Assembly: GCA_021817645.1 (NCBI GenBank)
Contig: JAKAGH010000175.1
Span: forward strand, 1 to 6,720
Origin: Deltaproteobacteria bacterium
GTDB lineage: Bacteria > Desulfobacterota > Desulfobaccia > Desulfobaccales > 0-14-0-80-60-11
DNA length: 6,720 nt
Direction: 5' to 3'
Notes under the pieces: model-generated
Seen by the model: only the letters and a program-made list of their open reading frames with translations
Told to the model about the DNA's origin: nothing
Databases searched by the model: none
Translations under genes and position numbers: made by a program
Shown here: positions 1-4,647 of the stretch, in pieces
Layout of the letters: every line of letters starts with the position of its first letter
Numbering within the stretch: position 1 is the first letter of the stretch

Positions 1-538
1 GTGGATCCGGCAGACCATCACCCGGGCCATCTATGACAAGACCCGGACCATCCGGATTCCGGTGCATCTGCAAGAGATTCGCAACCGCTGCTACCGTGCC
101 TTTTATGATCTTTTAAAGGAATTGGGCCGGGAGCCGAATTTAAAAGAAATTGCCGCACGTTCCGGCGTGCCCGAAGATAAGATCCTCATGGTCACCAATC
201 TCTCCGATGAGCTGATCTCCCTGGAGACCCCCGTGGGGGATGAAGGGGACCGGCTGGGGGACTTCATCCGCAATGACAAGGCGGTTTCCCCTTACGAGGC
301 CATTCTGGAGTCCCAACTCACGGAAAAGACCGACTCCATTTTGACTACTCTGACCCAGCGGGAAGAGAAGATCATGAAGATGCGCTTCGGCGTCGGGGAA
401 GAAGTGGAACATACTCTGGAGGAGATCGGGCGGGCCTTTAAGGTCTCCCGGGAACGCATCCGCCAGATCGAGAAAAAAGCGCTGAAGCGTCTCAAACACC
501 CCACCCGTAAAGCGGCTCTGGAAGATTTCCTGGAATAA
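1..538 (+). CDS. RpoD-like sigma-70 family factor, C-terminal part (5' end outside window)
   Basis: This is the C-terminal portion of a sigma-70 family RNA polymerase sigma factor, which directs core polymerase to promoters. The reading frame is open from the left edge; the first complete codon is at position 2. It opens with WIRQTITRAI and then RTIRIPVH, the end of region 2.4, which reads the -10 box. Region 3 follows (ELGREPNLKEIAARSG, then LISLETPVGDEGDRLGDFI), then region 4 with the TLEEIGRAFKVSRERIRQIE helix-turn-helix that reads the -35 box, and a KRLKHPTR tail. The ISLETPVG and LGDFI strings resemble primary (RpoD/SigA) factors more than RpoS. Region 1 and most of region 2 are missing here, so group 1 and group 2 factors cannot be told apart. 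The GTG at 62 lies inside the conserved domain and is not a start. The next gene begins 59 bases downstream and may be co-transcribed. Confidence 0.93.
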   Translation, partial: WIRQTITRAIYDKTRTIRIPVHLQEIRNRCYRAFYDLLKELGREPNLKEIAARSGVPEDKILMVTNLSDELISLETPVGDEGDRLGDFIRNDKAVSPYEAILESQLTEKTDSILTTLTQREEKIMKMRFGVGEEVEHTLEEIGRAFKVSRERIRQIEKKALKRLKHPTRKAALEDFLE

Positions 539-597
539 AACCTGGGAAGAGCCCAGCCCTGTGGCCATGTGACGACTGCGTCAGGGGAGGATGAAGA

Positions 598-984
598 ATG
601 GCAGGACTGAGTTCCGAAAGACAAGCAGAAGTAAAAGACCGGCTGGTGGCCCGGAAACAGAACCTCTGGCTGGAAGTGAAACAACAGCTCAAAACCAGTA
701 TCGGCGATGGCTATCAGGAGATGCTGGCCACCGCCCGGGACGAGGAGGATCAGGCCTCCGTCAGCCTGCTGGCGGAAACCCAACTCTCCCTTCTGGGACC
801 CAAACGGCAGGAACTGGAGGCCATCGAAGCGGCCCTGCAACGTTTGGAAAACGGCAATTACGGGCTCTGCGAAAACTGTGGTCTGCCCATTGAGCCGCGG
901 CGGCTGGAAATTATGCCGGAGACTCCCCTCTGCCGCAATTGCCAATCCCAGAGGGAAAAGCTGGCCAAAGCCACAGCCCGTTAA
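598..984 (+). CDS. DksA/TraR-family C4 zinc-finger transcription factor
   Basis: A 128-residue protein of the DksA/TraR family, whose members bind the RNA polymerase secondary channel and adjust initiation, often together with ppGpp. The N-terminal two thirds look like an alpha-helical coiled coil. At residues 48-53 it carries DEEDQA, which fits the DxxDxA coiled-coil tip motif that DksA needs for activity. The C-terminal zinc finger has four cysteines: C91 and C94 in CENC, C112 and C115 in CRNC. Upstream of the ATG at 598 is a GGGGAGG ribosome-binding site at a normal distance. It follows the sigma factor gene by 59 bases in the same direction and is closed by an intrinsic terminator, so the two probably form a short unit. 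Length is close to that of typical DksA-like proteins (about 120-150 residues). True DksA versus a paralogue cannot be decided from this alone. Confidence 0.93.
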   Translation: MAGLSSERQAEVKDRLVARKQNLWLEVKQQLKTSIGDGYQEMLATARDEEDQASVSLLAETQLSLLGPKRQELEAIEAALQRLENGNYGLCENCGLPIEPRRLEIMPETPLCRNCQSQREKLAKATAR

Positions 985-1004
985 CAACACCTAACCTCGA
1001 TTTC

Positions 1005-1037
1005 AAAGGCGGAAGGATTTCCCTTCCGCCTTTTTTT
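1005..1037 (+). terminator. Rho-independent terminator after the DksA-like gene
   Basis: A perfect 9-bp stem (GGCGGAAGG at 1008-1016, CCTTCCGCC at 1022-1030) with a 5-base loop, flanked by AAA and by a run of seven T at 1031-1037. It lies 20 bases after the stop codon of the DksA-like gene and insulates the arsenic cluster that starts further on. Confidence 0.93.
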
Positions 1038-1073
1038 GTGGCCTCTGGGTGCGTCCCCCTCCAAATATTTGCC

Positions 1074-1102
1074 TTGACAATATCCGTTTATCCGGTTATA
1101 AG
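1074..1102 (+). promoter_or_regulatory. Sigma-70 promoter of arsR
   Basis: A perfect -35 box TTGACA (1074-1079) and a TATAAG -10 box (1097-1102) are separated by 17 bases. The predicted transcription start falls at about 1108-1110, on or next to the ATG of arsR at 1110, and no Shine-Dalgarno sequence precedes that ATG. The arsR mRNA is therefore probably leaderless. The spacer holds the predicted ArsR operator. Confidence 0.85.
1080..1099 (+). promoter_or_regulatory. Predicted ArsR operator in the arsR promoter
   Basis: An imperfect inverted repeat, ATATCCG-N6-CGGTTAT (one mismatch between arms), fills the space between the -35 and -10 boxes, so a bound repressor would block polymerase. The same 20-base pattern recurs at 1531-1550 with 15 of 20 identical positions, in the matching place of a second promoter. 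Assignment to ArsR rests on location and recurrence; binding is inferred. Confidence 0.68.
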
Positions 1103-1109
1103 CAAACTT

Positions 1110-1529
1110 ATGAAGAAGGAAGCCCAACTCTTTAAGTCCCTGGTGGATGAGACCTGCCTGAAAATTTTCTGGCTGCTGATAGGCCGGGAAGAACTCTGCG
1201 TCTGTGACATTGTGGGGGTCCTGGGCATTACCCAGTCCAAGGCCTCCCGGCACCTGCGCTATCTCTATCACCTGGGTTGGGTCACGGATCGCCGGGAGGG
1301 GGTGTGGATGAATTACTCGCTGAGCGTCGCCCCCGGCAGCCCGGAGGATAAACAGCTCCAGCTGTTGGCGGACATTTTTGGTTCCCACCCGAGGCCCGGG
1401 CCCCGCGGCACCGCTTGGAACAATGACTGGCGGCCAAAGGGCAAAGCAAGGAGGGCTGCGCCGCCGCCTGTCAGTGCTCCTGAAGCCGATAATCCAGATC
1501 TAATTTCAACGCAAATAATTTCATATTGA
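1110..1529 (+). CDS. arsR: ArsR-family arsenic-responsive repressor
   Basis: A 139-residue winged-helix repressor of the ArsR/SmtB family. Such proteins sit on the operator and leave when As(III) or Sb(III) binds. Residues 28-34 read ELCVCDI, matching the CxC (C30, C32) arsenite site of classical ArsR, here just before the recognition helix region TQSKASRHLRYLYHLGWV (41-58). The frame is open further upstream, but ATG 1110 is chosen because homology starts there (LFKSLVDETCLKIFWLL) and the promoter lies immediately in front. There is no ribosome-binding site, so translation is likely leaderless. After about residue 92 the protein carries a proline-rich, partly basic tail of nearly 50 residues, longer than in most ArsR proteins. 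Its stop codon TGA (1527-1529) lies inside the -35 box of the next promoter. It heads the arsenic cluster and likely represses both itself and the downstream genes. Confidence 0.92.
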   Translation: MKKEAQLFKSLVDETCLKIFWLLIGREELCVCDIVGVLGITQSKASRHLRYLYHLGWVTDRREGVWMNYSLSVAPGSPEDKQLQLLADIFGSHPRPGPRGTAWNNDWRPKGKARRAAPPPVSAPEADNPDLISTQIISY

Positions 1530-1553
1530 CTTAAGCGGTTATCCGGATATATA
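1526..1553 (+). promoter_or_regulatory. Second sigma-70 promoter, driving the arsM operon
   Basis: A -35 box TTGACT (1526-1531) and a -10 box TATATA (1548-1553, spacer 16) or TATAGG (1550-1555, spacer 18). The -35 overlaps the arsR stop codon. The distance from the first base of the -35 to the following ATG (1562) is 36 bases, exactly as at arsR, and both starts read ATGAAG. The predicted transcription start is therefore at or within a few bases of the ATG. Confidence 0.72.
1531..1550 (+). promoter_or_regulatory. Predicted ArsR operator 2
   Basis: This sequence aligns with the operator at 1080-1099 at 15 of 20 positions, including the central TTATCCGG. It contains CGGTTAT and CGGATAT as a direct pair at 8-base spacing. 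It sits between the -35 and -10 boxes of the second promoter, so the operon from 1562 onward is probably controlled by ArsR independently of the first promoter. Confidence 0.62.
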
Positions 1554-1561
1554 GGATTATT

Positions 1562-1741
1562 ATGAAGGCGGCGGTCAGATTCTTCAAGTCCCTGTTGTCT
1601 GGAGGCCAAGGGGCACTCCGCCTGCCCCCAAGAGGCTGCAGTCCGGCCGGCGGGTCTGCCTCTATATCAATCGCCGTCTTCGTCGGGGTGGTCACTGTGG
1701 GGATTATCAGCGTCGGCTTTATTTTTAACGCCATTATGTGA
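1562..1741 (+). CDS. Small single-pass membrane protein (59 aa), unknown
   Basis: An open frame of 59 codons plus TGA, running from an ATG directly behind the second ArsR-type promoter to 19 bases before arsM. The N-terminal part begins MKAAVRFFKSLL, which is basic and amphipathic. The middle (residues 14-34) is rich in Gly, Pro and Ser with one cysteine, C26. The C-terminal part, about residues 35-55 (ISIAVFVGVVTVGIISVG, then FIF), is a clear transmembrane segment ending five residues before the stop. No Shine-Dalgarno sequence precedes the ATG, consistent with a leaderless message. I do not recognise a family. It is too short to be an arsenite pump by itself. It could be a membrane anchor, a small regulator, or an unselected open frame. 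Support for being real is the promoter-to-ATG geometry shared with arsR, the tight spacing to arsM and the coherent hydrophobic helix. Confidence 0.5.
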   Translation: MKAAVRFFKSLLSGGQGALRLPPRGCSPAGGSASISIAVFVGVVTVGIISVGFIFNAIM

Positions 1742-1760
1742 TGGAAAAAGGAGTATCAGC

Positions 1761-2519
1761 GTGAAAAATCAAAGCGTGAAAGACGTCATCAAAGACCGTT
1801 ACGGCAAGATCGCCCGGGGGGAGCAGACTTTCTGCTGCCCCACCTGCGGGCCCACGCCTGCCGATCAATCCCTGGCCGTGGGCTATACGCCGGAGGACTT
1901 GCAGTTGGTTCCCGAATTGGCCGTTTTGGGGGTGGGCTGTGGCAATCCCACGGCTCTGGCGGACCTCAAGGAGGGTGAAACCGTCCTGGACCTGGGCTCC
2001 GGCGCGGGGATCGATGTCTTCCTGGCGGCCAAAAAGGTAGGAGAGAGTGGCCGGGTTATCGGCGTGGACATGACTGAGGACATGGTGGCCAAAGGCAGTC
2101 TGCTGGCTAAGCAGCACGGCTACGGCAACGTGGATTTTCGCCTGGGCTATATCGAACAACTCCCCGTGGATTCGGGCACCGTGGACGTGGTTATCAGCAA
2201 CTGCGTCATCAACCTGACCCCGGACAAGCTGGCCAGCTTCCGGGAGGTGCATCGGGTCTTGAAGCCCGGCGGCCGCATTCTCATCGCCGACCTGGTGACC
2301 GCGGGCGAACTCCCGCCGGAGGTGCGGGCCAGCGCCGCGGCCTGGGCCGATTGCCTGGCCGGGGCCATGGAGAAGGAAGCTTATCTGGCAACCATCCGGC
2401 AGGCCGGTTTTGCCGCGGTCACCGTCGTTTCCGAGTCCGCCTACGCGGCTCCGGAAATGGATGAGCGTTTGCGGGGCAAAATCATCAGTGTGAAAGTACG
2501 CGGCCTTAAAAGCCAGTGA
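1761..2519 (+). CDS. arsM: Arsenite S-adenosylmethionine methyltransferase
   Basis: A 252-residue class I SAM-dependent methyltransferase that transfers methyl groups to As(III), giving methylated and partly volatile arsenicals in the cytoplasm. The SAM-binding motif I is VLDLGSGAG (75-83), followed by the acidic strand end VIGVDMT (99-105) and VDVVISNCVINL (141-152). The cysteines expected for arsenic binding are present: C60 in GVGCGNP, C148 in SNCVINL and C198 in WADCLAGA. N-terminal C25, C26 and C29 (FCCPTCG) occupy the place of the first conserved cysteine region of ArsM proteins. LKPGGRILIAD (167-177) is the usual post-motif of this fold. Translation starts at GTG 1761, with AAGGAG at 1748-1753, 7 bases upstream. 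It is the first long gene of the operon. Length is slightly below that of many ArsM proteins (roughly 260-290). The family assignment is firm. Confidence 0.95.
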   Translation: MKNQSVKDVIKDRYGKIARGEQTFCCPTCGPTPADQSLAVGYTPEDLQLVPELAVLGVGCGNPTALADLKEGETVLDLGSGAGIDVFLAAKKVGESGRVIGVDMTEDMVAKGSLLAKQHGYGNVDFRLGYIEQLPVDSGTVDVVISNCVINLTPDKLASFREVHRVLKPGGRILIADLVTAGELPPEVRASAAAWADCLAGAMEKEAYLATIRQAGFAAVTVVSESAYAAPEMDERLRGKIISVKVRGLKSQ

Positions 2520-2559
2520 GCATCCCAGGATTCATGGGTCCGCGGGAGGAAACATAGTC

Positions 2560-2829
2560 TTGCACACCGATCTGCAAATGCGTGTCAAAGGGATGATGCA
2601 AGCGGGAGGCTTCACCTGAATGGGCTGTCCCGACGCGGTCCGCGCCGAATTGCTCAAGCTGGCGGGCGTCCTGGCGGTCACCTACCACCCCGAGCAGGAC
2701 GTGTTCACCGTCCGCTTTGAGTCCGTGCTGGTGGGGCTGGAAACCATCTTCGCCGCGGTCTTCGCGGCGGGAAAAATGATGGGGCAGGAATACTTTCCGG
2801 AAGTCGTGCCCTTGCCGATGGAGTCTTGA
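2560..2829 (+). CDS. HMA-domain (MerP-like) metal-binding protein, probable selenoprotein with UxxC
   Basis: A small soluble heavy-metal-associated (HMA) domain protein, 89 residues if TGA 2617-2619 is read as selenocysteine. HMA proteins such as MerP bind soft metals through GMTCxxC. Here the string is GFT-U-MGCP: the TGA is residue 20, exactly at the first metal-binding cysteine, and C23 is the second. Downstream the fold continues normally (DAVRAELLKLAGVLAVTY, then DVFTVRFES). The start chosen is TTG 2560, preceded by GGGAGGA (2544-2550) at 9 bases; an in-frame ATG at 2578 is an alternative without a clear site. A G/C-rich hairpin with a GGUC apex follows the TGA and fits a bacterial SECIS. 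The competing reading is a 69-residue protein from ATG 2620, just after the TGA, with GGGAGG 10 bases upstream; this would lose strand 1 and half the metal site. Its place between arsM and the redox proteins suggests binding or delivery of arsenic or a similar soft element. Confidence 0.77.
2617..2647 (+). promoter_or_regulatory. Putative bacterial SECIS element with the Sec UGA codon
   Basis: The UGA is at 2617-2619. A compact hairpin follows: CGCG (2634-2637) pairs with CGCG (2641-2644) around a GUC loop (2638-2640), extended outward by G2632-C2646 and C2631-G2647 across one A/C mismatch. GGUC at the apex begins 18 bases after the UGA. In E. coli fdhF the same GGUC apex lies at nearly the same distance and is contacted by SelB. 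Folding was judged by eye; the lower stem is not clear. Confidence 0.6.
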
Positions 2830-2872
2830 TCTTTAAGGGAAATCTATCAACCAGGAGGCCCAAGCATCACCC

Positions 2873-3373
2873 ATGCCCGACGCGGATATCACCCAAATCT
2901 CCCTCGGCAAATTCCAGGTCGGCATCGTCGGCTTGAAAGCTGCCATCGAGGAGCTGAAATCCAGCCAGGGCCGCCCTGATGCCGAGATCGCCCAGGCGCT
3001 GCTGGCCAAACTCAAGCCCAGGAATTACATCCCGGCTTCCTCCCAGGAAGCGTACCAAAAAGCGTTCCTGCGGGAGTTCAAAAAAGCCCTGGGCGAGAAG
3101 GTGGAAGAGGAAAGCCGCGGCCTGACCATCAAAATTCTCGGCCCGGGTTGCCCTTCCTGCGACTGGCTGGAGCAGACCTTGATGGCGGCGCTTGAGGAGT
3201 TGGGCCTCCCGGCTGCGGTGGAGCACGTCCGGGATATGAAGGAGATCGCGGCCTTGGGGGTCATGAGCCTGCCGGCGCTCCTGATCAATGATGAGGTGAA
3301 GTCTGTGGGGCAGGTGCCGACGACGGCCATGCTCAAGAAGTGGCTGGCGGCAGCCGGCTGCCAGGAAAAATAA
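2873..3373 (+). CDS. Two-domain protein: uncharacterised N-terminal domain plus thioredoxin-like redox-active disulfide domain
   Basis: A 166-residue protein with two parts. Residues 1-80 (from DITQISLGKFQVGIVGLKAA to the KALGEKVEEE linker) are mostly alpha-helical with a single short strand-like start; I do not recognise this domain. Residues 83-160 match the small thioredoxin-like 'redox-active disulfide protein 2' family: strand LTIKILGPG, active site CPSC (C93, C96), and SLPALLIN with P134 as the expected cis-proline. It should act as a thiol-disulfide exchanger; a plausible client is ArsC, encoded two genes on. An extra C163 lies near the C terminus. AGGAGG (2853-2858) precedes ATG 2873 by 14 bases, somewhat long, and no better start is present in frame. 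There is no signal peptide, so it is likely cytoplasmic. The catalytic half is similar to the next gene product, suggesting duplication followed by fusion. Confidence 0.88.
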   Translation: MPDADITQISLGKFQVGIVGLKAAIEELKSSQGRPDAEIAQALLAKLKPRNYIPASSQEAYQKAFLREFKKALGEKVEEESRGLTIKILGPGCPSCDWLEQTLMAALEELGLPAAVEHVRDMKEIAALGVMSLPALLINDEVKSVGQVPTTAMLKKWLAAAGCQEK

Positions 3374-3404
3374 CCAGGGGGAGATTGGAACAGGAGAGAT
3401 GACG

Positions 3405-3638
3405 ATGAAGAAATTGCAGGTTTTGGGTCCGGGCTGTCCCAAATGCGTGGAGTTGGCCAAGCGCACGGAAGAGGCAGCCAGGGCCGCGGGCGGCGACTAC
3501 GAAATGGAAAAGGTCTCCGATCTGAGCAAAATCATGGCCTTCGGCGTCATGGTGACTCCGGCCCTGGCGGTGGACGGCGAGGTCAAGATGGTGGGCCAGG
3601 TTCCCAGCGTGGCAGAGATCAAAAAGATCATCTCCTGA
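3405..3638 (+). CDS. Small thioredoxin-like redox-active disulfide protein
   Basis: A 77-residue thioredoxin-like protein of the 'redox-active disulfide protein 2' (MTH895-like) family. It starts KKLQVLGPG and has the active site CPKC (C11, C14); VTPALAVDG places the cis-proline at P52. It would carry out thiol-disulfide exchange in the cytoplasm, possibly recycling oxidised ArsC encoded 12 bases downstream. ATG 3405 is preferred because AGGAG (3392-3396) lies 8 bases before it; the ATG at 3399 has only 2 bases of spacing. It shares LGPGCP, the GVM-x-x-PAL segment and the EVK-x-VGQVP segment with the C-terminal domain of the preceding gene product, so the pair are tandem paralogues. Glutaredoxin-like activity cannot be excluded. 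No transmembrane or signal sequence is seen. Confidence 0.93.
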   Translation: MKKLQVLGPGCPKCVELAKRTEEAARAAGGDYEMEKVSDLSKIMAFGVMVTPALAVDGEVKMVGQVPSVAEIKKIIS

Positions 3639-3650
3639 GGCAGGCCGCAA

Positions 3651-4067
3651 ATGCTGAAAGTCTTATTTCTCTGCACCGAAAACGCCTGCCGCAGTCAGAT
3701 GGCCGAGGGCCTGGTGAACCACGACTTGGCCGGGCAGGTGCGGGCTTTTTCCGCGGGGGTGCGGCCCAGCCGGGGCAACCCCCGGGCCATTCAGGTTATG
3801 GCCGAATTGGACATCGATATCAGCCGCCATCGGTCCAAATCGGTGGATGACCTGGCCGGAGAGCAGTTCGATCTGGTCATCACGGTCTGCGATAGGGCGG
3901 CGGAGCAATGCCCCATCTTTCCCGGAGAAACCGAGGTCAGGCATGTCGGTTTCCCGGACCCCGCCAAAGCCACGGGCACGGAAGAGGAGATCATGGCCGC
4001 TTTCCGGCGGGTCCGGGATGAGATGCGGCAACAGCTTATCCCCCTTCTTCAGGACCAACTGCGGTAG
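3651..4067 (+). CDS. arsC: Arsenate reductase, thioredoxin-coupled low-molecular-weight phosphatase type
   Basis: A 138-residue arsenate reductase of the low-molecular-weight tyrosine phosphatase fold, which converts As(V) to As(III). The P-loop is CTENACRS, giving nucleophile C8 and R14 in the Cx5R(S) pattern. The redox relay is C80 and C87 (CDRAAEQC, Cx6C), as in Staphylococcus pI258 ArsC, and D103-P104 in GFPDPAKATG supplies the general acid. Presence of all three cysteines argues for a true reductase rather than a protein tyrosine phosphatase, and this type normally takes electrons from thioredoxin rather than glutathione. The two thioredoxin-like genes just upstream are obvious candidates for the reductant. 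Start ATG 3651 has only a weak GAGG site 10 bases upstream, overlapping the end of the preceding gene, so translational coupling is likely. Confidence 0.95.
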   Translation: MLKVLFLCTENACRSQMAEGLVNHDLAGQVRAFSAGVRPSRGNPRAIQVMAELDIDISRHRSKSVDDLAGEQFDLVITVCDRAAEQCPIFPGETEVRHVGFPDPAKATGTEEEIMAAFRRVRDEMRQQLIPLLQDQLR

Positions 4068-4077
4068 GAGAAAAGCT

Positions 4078-4632
4078 ATGTTACTGGACCAGGTAGATGA
4101 TTTTGACATCTTCCGCCCGAAAATGGACTCCACCAAGGAGACCCTGCACGCCATCGCCACGTTCGAGGCGGACATATCGCCGGCCTTCCCCTATGTGAAT
4201 GCCGAATTGGGCGGCTGGGACTATGACCAAACCAATCAGGTGCTCCTGCTCAAGTTGTCGGACGGCAAATGGATCACTCTGCACTCCCAAAAAATCGCCA
4301 TCCGGGGAGCCCGGGACCTGGAGGAATCTCACGCCCTCCTGGAATGGATCAAAGGGCAGATCAACGAGATTTACGACCGCCGGGACCGCATCACCCCACG
4401 CTACGTGAGCCAGGCCGGCCTCAAGATTATGGAGATTTTGAAGCTCCTGCCCCTGACCAATTGCAAATTGTGCGGCTATGCCACCTGTATGGCTTATGCC
4501 GCAGCCCTGCGGGAAGGCGAGATTTCCCTGGAGGCCTGTAAACCTCTCTGGGAAGGAAAATACCGGGAAAAACGGGAGAAGCTCCAGGCCTATCTCCAAA
4601 GCTACGGCTGGCGGGCCCTGGATGAGTTTTGA
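4078..4632 (+). CDS. Fe-S protein with CFeSP-type four-cysteine motif
   Basis: A 184-residue soluble protein. The C-terminal half carries C129, C132, C137 and C154 in Cx2Cx4Cx16C (CKLCGYATC, then the cysteine in SLEACKP). This is the [4Fe-4S] motif of the PF04060 'putative Fe-S cluster' domain, known from the large subunit of the corrinoid/iron-sulfur protein and from related electron-transfer proteins. The N-terminal half (about residues 25-110) is a separate domain with strands such as NQVLLLKL and WITLHSQKIAI and a helix LLEWIKGQINEIY. I know this arrangement from stand-alone (Fe-S)-binding proteins of anaerobes but no firm function. ATG 4078 has AGGAG (4066-4070) 7 bases upstream, overlapping the arsC stop, so it is tightly coupled to arsC and ends the operon. 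It may pass low-potential electrons to a partner in arsenic or corrinoid metabolism; this is inference. Confidence 0.88.
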   Translation: MLLDQVDDFDIFRPKMDSTKETLHAIATFEADISPAFPYVNAELGGWDYDQTNQVLLLKLSDGKWITLHSQKIAIRGARDLEESHALLEWIKGQINEIYDRRDRITPRYVSQAGLKIMEILKLLPLTNCKLCGYATCMAYAAALREGEISLEACKPLWEGKYREKREKLQAYLQSYGWRALDEF

Positions 4633-4647
4633 ATCCTGTCGTCAGGG

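Noticed and set aside
62..538. Sigma factor starting at GTG 62
   Set aside because: Conserved region 2.4 residues continue upstream to the window edge, so this GTG is an internal valine.
939..1109. N-terminal extension of ArsR from upstream in-frame starts
   Set aside because: The segment crosses the terminator and the arsR promoter and shows no ArsR similarity before ATG 1110.
1531..1734. Minus-strand open frame opposite the mini-protein
   Set aside because: No ribosome-binding site or recognisable domain; it appears to be the complement of the hydrophobic plus-strand gene.
2617..2619. TGA as a nonsense mutation making a pseudogene
   Set aside because: A random stop would rarely fall on the catalytic-type cysteine with a SECIS-like hairpin behind it, and the rest of the frame is intact. 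It cannot be fully excluded without relatives.
2620..2829. HMA protein starting at ATG 2620 as the sole product
   Set aside because: It would begin inside the metal-binding loop, lacking strand 1 and one ligand, while the upstream frame has its own ribosome-binding site and an ideal alignment through the TGA. Kept as an alternative in the findings.
3399..3404. ATG 3399 as start of the small thioredoxin-like protein
   Set aside because: Only 2 bases separate it from AGGAG; ATG 3405 has normal spacing.
3663..4175. Long minus-strand open frame opposite arsC
   Set aside because: It is a high-GC shadow of arsC; no family similarity and no start signal.
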